From Hymenopus coronatus (lineage: Eukaryota > Arthropoda > Insecta > Mantodea > Hymenopodidae), in assembly GCA_030762935.1 (NCBI GenBank), contig CM060892.1, positions 90,864,827-90,928,826 on the forward strand: a stretch of 64,000 bases of DNA. The letters are read 5' to 3'. Both the position numbers and the translations under genes were made by a program. Under the pieces are notes generated by a model, which was not told where the DNA came from, did no database searches, and worked only from the letters and a program-made list of their open reading frames with translations. Below, one piece after another: positions 54,565-64,000 of this stretch (position 1 is its first letter; each line of letters starts with the position of its first letter).

Positions 54565-55245
54565 GTGGCCTGGTGGTCAAAAGGAGACGGTCTTCAACTT
54601 TATTTTACAAAAATTAACTGCGCACATATATGTTTAGGTGGGGATGTCGGCACGTCTATGCCTGTAGTGAGCAGTAGTTTATGCGCCATAGCTGCTTTGT
54701 CTCCATCTCCGTCCTCTTCGTCGCACGTTGTTGGGCAAGAGTATGGAGCCTGTTCTCTAGTCACATTGGGTACAGCTCAGAAGCGAAATGTGGGGGGGGG
54801 GGGGGAGGTTGAGTGCAGCGGCTATGGAATCTTGCGCTGGGTGGAGGCTGATGCTGGCCGAGATGTAGATGCCTGGAGACTAAGGAGTGATGACGGGCAC
54901 GAGGTGGCTGCGGTGGTTTGCTGTGGCACTTAGGCCGCAGGTGCGGCGGTTGCTGTTGGAAGAGCCGGTACCGTATGTGTGGAGGCTGCGGTTGATTGTG
55001 GCATCGTGTGCGAGGAGGCTGCGGTGGTTGTTGGTGGCGCTGGGGCCGCGGTTGCCGATGGGTGAGGCGGTACCTGTGCCACGTATGTAGCGCCGGCACT
55101 TTGCAGAAACCAGGGTGCGTTCTATGCAGCAGTGTAGTTGGTCCCCTCGGTGCTTCTGGTGGCAGGTTCTAGGCGAGTTGTGATGTCGTGGTGTCTCGTT
55201 CCAGCTTGGAGATTCGTCTCTGGGCCACATTATATATCCGGATCA
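54565..55245. repeat. GC-rich minisatellite-like block
   Basis: G on the plus strand is strongly over-represented. A run of about 14 Gs lies at 54791-54805. 54895-55090 contains imperfect direct repeats of about 110 bp, compare 'gtggctgcggtggtttgctg' and 'gaggctgcggtggttgttgg', each followed by 'ggccgc' and a 'gcggtacc/gccggtacc' word. Strand-asymmetric G/C gives Gln/Pro/His-rich frames on the minus strand (54761-55099, 54880-55230), which look like repeat translations. A low-complexity exon cannot be excluded. Confidence 0.5.
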
Positions 55246-55308
55246 AAACACACCCAAAATCTGACGCCTAGCCTTCTCATTGGCTATTTCTTCGCGCCTG
55301 TAGCAAAA

Positions 55309-55374
55309 CATACATACATACATACATACATTACATACATTACATACATTACATACATACATTACATACATACA

Positions 55375-55405
<31 letters not shown>

Positions 55406-55485
55406 CATACATACAGACATACACACACATACATACATACATACATACATACATACATACATACATACATACATAATACATACAT
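55309..55485. repeat. (TACA)n microsatellite
   Basis: About 175 bp of TACA units with several TTACA and ACAC interruptions. It produces His/Thr/Tyr/Ile-rich open frames with no meaning. Confidence 0.97.
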
Positions 55486-55968
55486 TGCTATTGGAACTAT
55501 CGCCAGCTGCTGCTGCTAAAATATTCATTTTATTTGCATATCAGGGCTATATTATTTATTATCGCCGAAAACTGTGATGTAATATGTACGCCTTAAGCGC
55601 AGTGAAGATTCTAGGAAGCAGAACATGCCGTACTTTGTCTCATATTTTCTTCTTCGTTCTCCAATTATGCACTTAACACATTTGGTATCACGATATACCA
55701 TCTGTGATGGGACTTGCATTACAAGCTGTGACTCTTCCCTTTACACATAGATTAACCTCATAATCCATATTGAATTCACTAGTAGCAGAAGTCATTGCAA
55801 TTTGTAACTCCTATCTAGAAGCAAAAATGTTTTGACATTTATTTCACACCAAATTATCTAAATTGTCATTTGTATTTTGAATAATTCCTTCAGTACTCAC
55901 CTCTAATACGTTTCTACTATGTGATCTCTGACAAACTGCATTCGATAAAATTAATGTTCTCCTTTTTG
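55486..55968. other. Unassigned DNA
   Basis: About 480 bp. A GCTGCTGCT word lies near 55508. No gene or repeat recognised. Confidence 0.45.
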
Positions 55969-56945
55969 GTTTCTCTACTTAGTACACAGTACATAGATAG
56001 AGGAGGTGTTGCGTTTCAACCAAAAATTCTATACCGAGGGTTCACGTTTTAGAGTACCCTGTATAAAAATATTTGTTATAAAATGTGTGTGTGTGTTGAT
56101 CATACACTATTCGATAAGCTCATTTGTTATTAAGGATAAAATTATATAACCTAGCGTAGTTACAATTACAGTAATAATACATATGAATTGATCATGAAAA
56201 TATATGAATTCTTCTATTAATGGTGAATTACTGTCTTGTAAACCTGTACGTGTCCGTGTGAACACATAACTCAAAAACGAAATGACGGTTAAACACCAAA
56301 TATAATAACAAGTTTAGGATCTTCCAAGGATGTGACGTGAAGATTTGCAATAACATTCCCAACCCCAAACTACCCTTTACATGGACAATTTTGAAAACTT
56401 GTATTTTCTCCAAAATGGCTCTAACACTTTTGATTGAAGTACCACATATTAAAGATATTTACATCACAAATAAAACGTATATCTTCAATTTTCTCAAGCT
56501 CACTTCATTTTGGATGACTTTTGCATAACTGAACTGAGAGATAGACAAAATATTAGTATCCAAAACGTTTAGATATCGTTAAAACACAACATTTATATAT
56601 AGAATACTTTTTTGGGTTAACTATCTCTGAAATATTCCTTGTTATCAATTTAAAAGGTCCAATAATTATATTTTTCTCAAAGTAGTTCTGCAACTCCTGA
56701 CCAAGCAAAGAGAACAGAATTTCTGTGTCATCATGTAGCAACCAGCTTTTCAAAGATTTGTTTGTCGTTTTAGCTTAGTGCTCGTATTCTTTTATTTCTC
56801 TTATATCTAATAAGAAAAACAAGTTAAGACTATTTGTGATATTGTTTATCTAGATTAGAACGGAATGTATAGTGAATCAAACTTTCGCAAAAATAATTTG
56901 TTTTTGAATAGATAGAGATGATCCATTTGAATATAAGATGTCAGA
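55969..56945 (-). mobile_element. RF1 copy with a short insert
   Basis: Hairpin end ('acttagtacacagtacatag'), 'ggtgttgcgtttcaaccaaa', TG block 56084-56097, then about 130 bp of foreign AT-rich sequence (56098-56228, starting 'gatcatacactattcgataa'). RF1 then resumes with 'gtccgtgtgaacacataact', 'tcttccaaggatgtgacgtg', 'ccccaaactaccctttacat', 'ggctctaacacttttgattg', ending 'gatccatttgaatataagat' and 'gtcaga'. Confidence 0.85.
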
Positions 56946-58512
56946 TCCTTTATAACATGGTTCATGCTTATCGCATTTTATTTTCTATTTGTTAGGAACG
57001 ATACAAGCAGGGCTTATTCACTTATTTACCATGCATGTTCCACTCATTTGAAATCCGAGTTTGGAGATTGAATATTGCGTCATTAAGTACATATGCCTCT
57101 TTAACGAATGACGTCAGGACTAAGAGATAATGTAATGAATTGTCAGGTGCAATAAGAAGTATGTCCAATAAGAATGTAACACGTGACAGGTCTGGACAGT
57201 TACAGCAGTAATTATTCTTTTTCATGACGCACGCTATTTTCTCACTTATGTACAGTTTGAATACTGAGCATTACTTATGTGAACAAATATCATCGTTAGA
57301 CTCAAAGTTTGATTGAGAATTAATTTTATTTAGATTCAGATCTTTACCTATTACACAAAAAAGAATCTAATTCTACGGTTACCTGTCTTTTTGTACTTAC
57401 TATTCTACAAATGCTAACGCGAGAATTTAAAAAAAATGTTATGCGTCGTCTTTGAAATTCCAGGCTCTTTGTATGACACGAGAAAAAAACGATTTATTAT
57501 CACAATTAAACTTTGTTACATTTTATGGAATAATATTTCTACTTTTCTTTTCCATTAAACATTGCTAAGTACCTATCTTTTGAGAATGGCTTGTACCGTT
57601 TGATCTCATGCACACTAACACCCTAGTTATTGTGTATAAAATCCTGTTTAATTAATATTAGATAACCCATTCTCTCCGTCCTGTATACCAGGCTTTTCAA
57701 CTGAAAATTTTATGACGTCAGAGCTTGGTTTCGCCTGCAGAGAAGCCTCACGGAGTGAGCACAAGAATCAAGTTCAGGACAGCAGCGGTGTGTGTGTATG
57801 TGTATGTGTGTGTGTGTGTTATACGTGTATCGCAGTATATTGTCATTGCTTCAACAAGTATACCTCAAAAGACCTTCTACTCCAGCAAATTATCTTCCTA
57901 TTTTATGCTTGTGCATACTGAAACAGTGGCAAAATATTGAGTGTGTACCAAAGAATTGCAGTATGTCAAGAAATTTAATTTACAAAGACATTACTTGTGC
58001 CATGGTGCTGAATACGATAAATACCAAGGAGAAAAACATACTAACATAATAATGAAACTTTAACATTATTATATGATGCTGAAAGAATCTCTTGCAAGGA
58101 TTATAGCACATATATTTTACATATTATAAGACATACTTTTGTACTTATCAGATTTAGAGTACATGGTACTTTTAACTAATGTTTTTATTTTCTGCAGGTT
58201 TATACGACACGGTCTATATGTAATTATAGTATTATTTATCCCAGTCCCAATTCCCTATGGTATCATGGTTACCAAATACCTAAAAGGGTAATGAAAGCTA
58301 ATCCTTGTGTTGCTTGATTATAATTTATAAATGGTGCTAACGCCACTGCTCCGACAAGGTCAAGCGGTTGAATTTGCTCTGTATTCTCTGCCGGCGTGCT
58401 TAAGTGCAGAGAGAAGCTCTGAATGACGTCACAGAGTATTCAGTTGGAAATGTATGCCCTGTTCATTATCATCTCCTTACACTGCCTCATAATTCTATAC
58501 CATTTTCACAAA
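56946..58512. other. Unassigned DNA
   Basis: About 1.6 kb. A TG/TATG microsatellite lies at 57789-57820. The words 'atgacgtcagagcttggttt' (57712) and 'atgacgtcacagag' (58422) share a TGACGTCA core and lie within slightly GC-richer DNA. They may be promoter-like CRE words, repeat ends or chance. 58240-58512 could be the 3' untranslated part of the LINE fragment that follows, on the minus strand. Confidence 0.4.
57789..57820. repeat. (TG)n microsatellite
   Basis: TG units with TATG interruptions. Confidence 0.9.
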
Positions 58513-58848
58513 TCATAATTGTTTGCCATTATTGTTAAATATTGCTAATTCCTCTATCCCTAGTTTATCCCATTTATCAAATCTAAGTTCAGTTCTCCAT
58601 ACTTCTATTTTCTAGCATTTAGGAACACAATGCAGTGCTTCCTCACTTACCCCACACATTGGGCATAAATTAAGGTCATAATTCCCTCTGAAGGCCCTTA
58701 ATTTCAACACATCTTGTTTGCCGAAGTACTGCATTATCTTCTCCCACAGTTTTAAGTCCGTATATCTCTCTATGTCCCAATCTGTTTTTAGATTTCCGTA
58801 TAGTTCCTGTCTTAAGCTGATATATAAATCTGAAAAGAAAAACTCTAG
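58513..58848 (-). pseudogene. LINE ORF2 C-terminal fragment with zinc knuckle
   Basis: The frame opens without a Met and reads DLYISLRQELYGNLKTDW, then YTDLKLWEKIMQYFGKQD and LKLRAFRGNYDL. It then reads CPMCGVSEEALHCVPKC, which fits C-x2-C-x7-H-x4-C, the zinc-knuckle spacing at the C terminus of many non-LTR retrotransposon proteins. An in-frame stop at 58612-58614 follows, after which the same frame goes on (EVWRTELRFDKWDKLGIEEL) to a stop at 58513. In life the domain binds nucleic acid during target-primed reverse transcription. The RT and endonuclease domains are missing because the fragment is bounded at 58848 by RF1 sequence. The clade cannot be fixed from this piece. Confidence 0.6.
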
Positions 58849-58849
58849 C

Positions 58850-59300
58850 GATATGGAAAAAGTATTAATTCGTCAACATTTAAACCAATAACAAATAGTA
58901 TTTCGGAAATGGTTGACGCCACAGATTATTATTTGCCTTTTTTCTTTTTTGGTTTTATTGTTTTTTTTGTTTGTTTGTTTGGTGGCGTGATATACTTTAG
59001 CGATAAGTGAATGAAGTCGGTGAAAATGATACTCAATATTATCTCGGTGTTCATGGAGCTTAAAGTTACTCGACATTCGTATTCTCAGGATAAGGGAAAA
59101 CCCCGAAAAAGTCTTACACAGCCTAAGTGACCTCTTAAATGTGAGGCACACACGCTAATCTCATATTACCGAGCAGGCCCATAAATTGTATTTAAATGAT
59201 AATCCATCTACTTACAGCAAGGTTTAGTCTATCTCTTACGGCTTTTCAATTATACAAAAGTCATCAGAATGAAGAAGTATTCATTCACAAGTTATTTAAC
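58850..59300 (+). mobile_element. RF1 fragments around a 270-bp insert
   Basis: 58850-58922 ('atggaaaaagtattaattcg', 'aaccaataacaaatagtatt', 'tcggaaatggttgacgcc') and 59200-59300 ('ttacagcaaggtttagtcta', 'tctcttacggcttttcaatt', 'acaaaagtcatcagaatgaa') are successive RF1 blocks. The intervening 58923-59199 carries T/GTTT-rich sequence and then 'tgataagcgaag'-like moderate-complexity DNA that I cannot classify. Confidence 0.65.
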
Positions 59301-59456
59301 AAAACTTTAACTTAAACATTACATATTCACAAAAACGTGCATTTCAAATAAAAACGTATGTATCGAAATTTTGGGTGGAAATACCTGCTGTTAGAAATAA
59401 TAGAGAACAAGTGTTAGTGTTGCAGTATTACTAATGAAAATTAATGTTTATACACG

Positions 59457-60135
59457 TCTGATGTGTTACATTCACATCTTCTTATAGAAGTTTATTCTTT
59501 TGTCTATTTCATGCTTAACGAGATCAACATTAGCAGAAATGGTTTTATTACTCGCTCCCTACAAGTAAAAGGGAAATAAGGAAATAAACTAGGTTAAAGT
59601 GATAGTCGAATCTTTTAAGAGCTGTCGCTAAGAGATGGTAGTCAAATTAGGTCCTAAAATAAAGGAAAAAGGAAAATAAAGACGAATGACGAAATTCCAC
59701 TTGAGAAAATAGACCAATAAATATCTCGAAAATCGTAAACTGCAAAAATGATGTGTTCCATATTAATTACGTGTTTTGATGTGATTTACGTTTTTATTTG
59801 TGAGTTAAGTTTTTGTATAATTCATTGGTCATGAAAATGTTTTAAACATACGGCATTTTAGTTAAAAACGTTAGAGACCATTTTAAGAAAATTGTAAATC
59901 CAAAAGATTGCAATGGAAAGGGCAGTAGTTGTGGTGGTGTATTGCGTCCTTAAAAAGATGCAGAGCTTAAATATTGAGAATTGTATATAACGGGTTGTTC
60001 TCAATCTTTCACACACCCACACAAAGCTCACTGCGGACATTTCTCCAAAAATACTTATTATCGGTGAAATTTCGATGTACATTTTTGAGTGGAATACAGC
60101 ATTTTCCCTACTTACTATACTTGGTAGAGAAAGAA
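59457..60135 (+). mobile_element. RF1 copy, shortened
   Basis: Starts TCTGATGTGTTACATTCAC, then 'agatcaacattagcagaaat', 'tagtcgaatcttttaagagc', 'atatctcgaaaatcgtaaac', 'ttagttaaaaacgttagaga', 'gtattgcgtccttaaaaaga', 'tttctccaaaaatacttatt', and ends with a decayed hairpin at 60105-60125 and 'tagagaaagaa'. The 'agaataaagaggtcttcaga' block is deleted. Confidence 0.87.
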
Positions 60136-60648
60136 TATCCGATAAAAGTATAATATAATTTTTTATATTGTGATTAGAACGGTTTCAGCGCTTTATATGT
60201 ATCATAAATTTCTTATAACGTTCTTCAGCAGACTTTAATGTAAATAGTAAAGCTGAAAACTATCTGAACATGGGATATCAGAAATTACGTGTGCAATGCT
60301 GCAAAGGCTCTCAAGTCGATTGTTTTCAATTGTTTAGTGCAGAACTGTGTTCAGGTTTATAGTTTTAACATGTAAAGTGTGCATTTATGTCCATATCAGT
60401 CAAATAATCATGTAAATTACCACACCGTTATGAAGTACTTAAGTATATACAGGTTTTCCCAGAGTTCAGCCGCACAAATTAGGACTGTAGAGCAGTTCTA
60501 GATAAAGAGTTTGAGATAGGAGACTTATCACTGGCGGCTCGCAGTGATACTTTCAGCGCAGGCAAAATATCCGCAATACGTCAATTACAGATCTAGCAGA
60601 AATGTTTGGATTACCTTTACTTGTAAGGTAGATCAATGCGCTGATCCT
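60136..60648. other. Unassigned DNA
   Basis: About 510 bp next to the hAT fragment. It may belong to the same decayed transposon (its 3' side, as the fragment reads on the minus strand), but no terminus was recognised. Confidence 0.4.
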
Positions 60649-60849
60649 TCATGCTGGCATATCGATTGATGACATTGTGTTATGTCTCCTGTTTTTCAGC
60701 GACACCGTCACTGAAACTCCGTTGTATCCTATTGTGCTCCTTAAGTAAGACTTCACTCTGTTCAAGCAAGAGAAGCTTCTCTCGACACTGCAAATTGTGA
60801 AAGGCATTGCTGCAGCTAAGGTAAACAGTTTATAAGCTTCCGGCAACAT
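60649..60849 (-). pseudogene. hAT transposase C-terminal dimerisation fragment
   Basis: The frame reads MLPEAYKLFTLAAAMPFTIC, then SVERSFSCLNRVKSYLRSTI. This is the hallmark of the hAT C-terminal dimerisation region: a hydrophobic helix, then S.ERSFS.L...K..LRST. Transposases of this family are often annotated in arthropods as zinc-finger MYM-type or protein-kinase-inhibitor-repressor-like proteins. The homology ends around residue 43, after which the frame runs on without family resemblance, and no catalytic segment is seen upstream. No flanking 8-bp duplication or inverted repeats could be identified. It is a relic. Confidence 0.7.
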
Positions 60850-62712
60850 ACTTTGATATCACCTTCCACAAACAGTTTTATAGCTTAGCACTGATCGTCG
60901 GAGTAGACAAATTGAGCTCTTTTCTCAATCTTGAGAACCAAAAATACATGGCGCAATAATTTTGAAAGGGTGGAAAAACATTTTCTTAAGGTAGTTGGAA
61001 TATTGCTTTACAATGTATTGCAGCAATTATTGGGACCTTAAGATTATAATTTCTATTTAATAGTTACTTAAAAAGAAATTTCACTTCTAATTAACTGGTT
61101 CTTCAAAACACACGCTTTTTAGTTAATCAATAAATGAGTCGTTCACAATAAACTTCACGCACACGTTTCTAGTCGGCTTTGGAATACTTCGGGATAGTCC
61201 GTCAACAATCGACAGGACAGGCACATTTGCTATGTGCCTGTCTTAATGTACAACGCTTGCGCCACTCCAGCATTTTAACATCACTTTCCCCAAAGCTTAC
61301 CACCTGGCATTAAATACTTGGAACTGTAATCATGACATCAGAAGGAAGGCTAGCTCAGGAATTGACTGCCCTTCTCAGACAAATGACAATTGCCTTTGCG
61401 TATCCAGTATCTAGCGTATTCTTGTTTAAAATATCGCTATTCTTTCCAGAACGAAGCGAACCTGCTGAATTTTCAAGAGTCCCATTATGAATATACGTCT
61501 ATATTGAATGTAATATTACATGTAGATTTTGTGGAAACATTTCGATTTATCTTTGTTACCCAAACATTTCGCTATGAGTATTATTAAGCAGTTTTTAAAA
61601 TATTTCTGAAATCATTAGGGAAACTTGGCCTACCCTGCATACCCTGAGACGCCTCCTGTGGGAGCTATTGCCCTTTTTGCCAAATGTAAAAATTATGACA
61701 TGTTTTGTGGGTCGCACATCAGAGGCCGTAAATAAAAAATAAGTGGACATTATTTGTATGCCAGTAGTCGAAGTAATGCAGTATTAGAGCACAATGAATA
61801 CGATATTAAAATTACTTGACTTACAATTTTGGCAGATTTGCTTGCACTCAAAGGTGTGCACGCCGCTGATAGCCGTTGGGTTGATTTCAGATCATATGTA
61901 ATTAGCTAGAGCGTTACGCTGTAACATGCTGGTGGGTGTGCTAACTATCGTATTTTATGATACTAAGCTCGCACCGTTCTCTGAAGTTTCCGTTATTAAG
62001 CTTTTTAATGTTTTCTTTCCATCAAAGAGGTGCACAATTTAACCCGGACTGATACGTTTAGTTTACATTTTTAAAGACGATAAACACTCTAGGACATATT
62101 AATTTTAAAATGCTGAATTAAATCTATGTATTGCTCAATAATAAGCCCAGTAATTGTGAAGGGATCTGGGTAGATTAATGCAATACTCAATTAGGTTTGT
62201 TGAGAAAATTTACGAAATGAATACTTTGAAACAAGGAAAAGTAAACGACGATGTTAACAGTGGAATAAAAACTTGGCAAATAACGGTACTTTGGTTTTGA
62301 CCATGGAGCTATTATGTCGTTCTAACGACTGACATAGCTACTGTTGTCCTGCGGGCTAGTCAGTTTTTCTGAAAATGTTTTCTAACGCCTACACATGACT
62401 ACTGTGAGAAACACATATTCTTAAACTTTGATTTATATTGTGAAAATATACACACTATGTGCACAGAAATAAATTATTTCAACGAGGTGCGAAACGGAAA
62501 TCATACAGTCTGACATCCTAAGTTAATCTAAGTTAAGAACATCTGAGCTCATGTTCTCTTTGGTGTTTCGTGCTACCATTTAACATGCTTAAAGGTACCA
62601 ATAATATCTACCCGAACGAATTGGGGTCAATTTAGCTGTTTGTGTATTGCTGTTGCAGTTGCTTACAGTTGCTCTGAACCATGCAGTTTGTTTACTGTGT
62701 TGTTCGTTGAGA
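60850..62712. other. Unassigned DNA between transposase relics
   Basis: About 1.9 kb. 60850-60960 may be further decayed hAT sequence. 61205-61245 has a small inverted repeat around 'aggcacatttgctatgtgcct' (arms AGGCACAT/ATGTGCCT). No coding domain or RNA gene recognised. Confidence 0.4.
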
Positions 62713-63595
62713 TGCATCTGATTTATGGTGAAGTAAGAGGTAGTGAATTTATATCTGAACAAGTGAATGCAGATTCTCAGACAGACATCATCCTCAAAGG
62801 TCACCCTTCCAAAATGCGTTTGTGGAAGACAGGATCACTAACTGAATGCCAGTGTAAAACGAAGATGCCGCACTCCAGCTTTTGAGGAACAGTACCCATG
62901 TAAAGCAAGGGCAATGTATTTCATCAAATCAAGCGTACACCGAGTACTAAAAGAAGAAAGAGCATAGCTTTATCATGTTCTTAAGATGCAGAAATTGGAG
63001 CCAGAGGGCTTTGAGATTTAACAGGTGGGCCTTGGAGCGGCAATTCTCTTCTCAGACGAGATGGTTTACTTGTGAACCAAAGGAACATCCATTTGGAATT
63101 ATAAACAATCAAATGCCGTCGTAGATAGTATCTATCAACACAATCCATGGGCGGGTATTGTGACAAATTACGTGATTGTAACATATCTATTTCTGCTACA
63201 GTGAAATGGTCACGTCTATCCGCAGTTCCTGGCACACGTTTTGCCTGTATTTTTGGAAGATGTCCCTTTGAACATCTAACGCCATATGTGGCTTAGAGTA
63301 GAAATGAGGGATTATCTCAATGATGTGTTTCAAGGGAGGTAAATTGGAAGGGGTTGTGCTCCAAATTGGCCATTGCATTATTCGGAACTCAACCCTCTGG
63401 ATTTCTTCTTATGGGGACATCTTAAAAACCTCATTTACACGACATCCGTTGATGAACAATTACTGCACAAAATTTAGCTGCTTGTGATGAGGTCCGAACA
63501 TTCCTGGAATTTTTGACAGGGTGCGAGGTTCATTTCTTCGCAAGTTTAATATCTGCAGGGATGATGGAGGTCATTACATCGAACATTACCTCTGA
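62713..63595 (+). pseudogene. mariner/IS630-type transposase pseudogene (DUF4817-like)
   Basis: About 295 codons scattered over several frames. Order on the plus strand: an N-terminal MHLIYGEVRG, RLWKTGSLTE (HTH region), SSVHRVLKEE, the first catalytic aspartate region ILFSDEMVYL, WNYKQSNAVV, then GIVTNYVIVTYLF, LPVFLEDVPLNI, MRDYLNDVFQGR, IGRGCAPNWPL, ELNPLDFFLWGHLKNLIY (third catalytic position just before it) and a C terminus FLRKFNICRDDGGHYIEHYL. This order fits the insect mariner/IS630-type transposases commonly annotated with DUF4817-type helix-turn-helix domains. At least six in-frame stops and several frameshifts are present, and the short segment that should carry the second catalytic motif (HDGAPAH-like, expected near 63300 between MWLR and VEMR) is deleted. 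It is dead. I did not find its terminal repeats. Confidence 0.8.
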
Positions 63596-64000
63596 TAGTT
63601 TGCGGCACTTTGCACTCCGGATATTGTTTTATTTGTCGAAGTGTTTTTACTTACCTTTAATGCAGAGATAATTAGAGAGAATGTATTTTATTTTATAGTG
63701 TATAGTTCTTAATTATTTTTATGTTGATAATCGTTTTTCTTTGGAGATAATTGTTTATTTTGTATTTAATTTGAATTTCATTTGACACAATAAAGGTATT
63801 GTAAGAAATTGTAAACTATGCCCACAATTGTAATGAGATGTACATAACACGTCAATGTGTGATACTCTGTATTTTAGAAACACCTTTAAAGGTTTCGGAG
63901 AAGTGTACGCTTTCAGGTGTTTAATGCAATTGTTATTGAACGCTCTTCGTTGCACCTACATGCTAATCGTACATTAAATTAATTTTATTTGTCAGCATGA
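63596..64000. other. Unassigned AT-rich DNA
   Basis: About 400 bp after the transposase relic. It may contain the right end of that transposon, but no inverted repeat partner was found. Confidence 0.4.

Noticed and set aside
54761..55230. Two overlapping Gln/Pro/His-rich minus-strand frames as a low-complexity gene
   Set aside because: Overlapping frames with similar bias are what a G-rich minisatellite gives. There is no start context, domain or splice support. Kept only as a finding about composition.
55138..55476. 112-codon frame ending in Tyr-Ile-His repeats
   Set aside because: It is mostly a translation of the TACA microsatellite.
2234..60135. The regularly recurring RF1 sequence as a CRISPR-like or satellite array
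   Set aside because: Copies are about 0.85 kb, occur in both orientations, are dispersed and mutually nested, and spacers have no constant length. This is an interspersed mobile family.

Overview
The window is AT-rich, intron-scale eukaryotic DNA from an animal genome, most likely an arthropod and probably an insect. The evidence is a mariner-type DD34D transposase relic, a second mariner/IS630-type transposase relic, a hAT C-terminal fragment, a LINE C-terminal zinc-knuckle fragment, several tRNA-derived SINEs and many microsatellites. I cannot name the species. I see no convincing host protein-coding gene, no rRNA, no free-standing functional tRNA gene, no CRISPR array and no bacterial-style operon. 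Nearly all open frames over 60 codons are chance frames or frames inside repeats.

The dominant feature is one interspersed noncoding family, called RF1 here. It is about 0.85-0.9 kb when complete, occurs as more than 30 full or partial copies in both orientations, and covers very roughly 40% of the window by eye. In the orientation I call '+', RF1 begins TCTGATGTGTTCCATTCAC, then ACTTTCTCTAC. It runs through about 600 bp of AT-rich sequence, then a CA-rich microsatellite next to ACGGACCTTTTTCT, and ends with a short palindrome around ACTATGTACATAGT followed by GTAGAGAAAGTAA. The inner terminal words ACTTTCTCTAC and GTAGAGAAAGT are inverted repeats placed asymmetrically. This layout (TC start, subterminal inverted words, internal microsatellite, 3' hairpin, A/T-junction insertion without an obvious duplication) resembles nonautonomous Helitron/Helentron elements such as HINE or DINE-1. 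That assignment is inference.

Layout. 1-2.2 kb: unassigned, with a TA microsatellite. 2.2-20.8 kb: a chain of RF1 copies, some in tandem, some nested, with a SINE at 13 kb and unassigned stretches at 8.9-9.8, 10.6-11.7 and 14.7-17.3 kb. 20.8-24.7 kb: the longest repeat-poor stretch. 24.7-29.9 kb: an RF1 cluster. In it a '+' copy is split by a '-' copy, which is itself split by a GC-rich 492-bp insert and by a 1,309-bp mariner flanked by TA. 31-37.2 kb: RF1 plus a SINE-rich cluster (SINE within SINE at 33.0 and 35.6 kb). 37.2-39.1 kb: unassigned. 39.1-53.8 kb: the densest RF1 zone, including a nest at 43.4-47.3 kb (RF1 hosting RF1, SINEs, repeat E and a possible LTR fragment) and a very clean RF1-in-RF1 insertion at 52.8 kb. 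54.5-55.5 kb: a GC-rich minisatellite and a long TACA microsatellite. 56-60.1 kb: more RF1 and a LINE fragment. 60.6-63.6 kb: hAT and mariner/IS630 transposase relics.

Taken together this is an intergenic or intronic repeat graveyard. The relationships between features are stratigraphic (who inserted into whom), not functional. Element boundaries were read by eye and should be taken as accurate to about 10-30 bp unless a target-site duplication is quoted.
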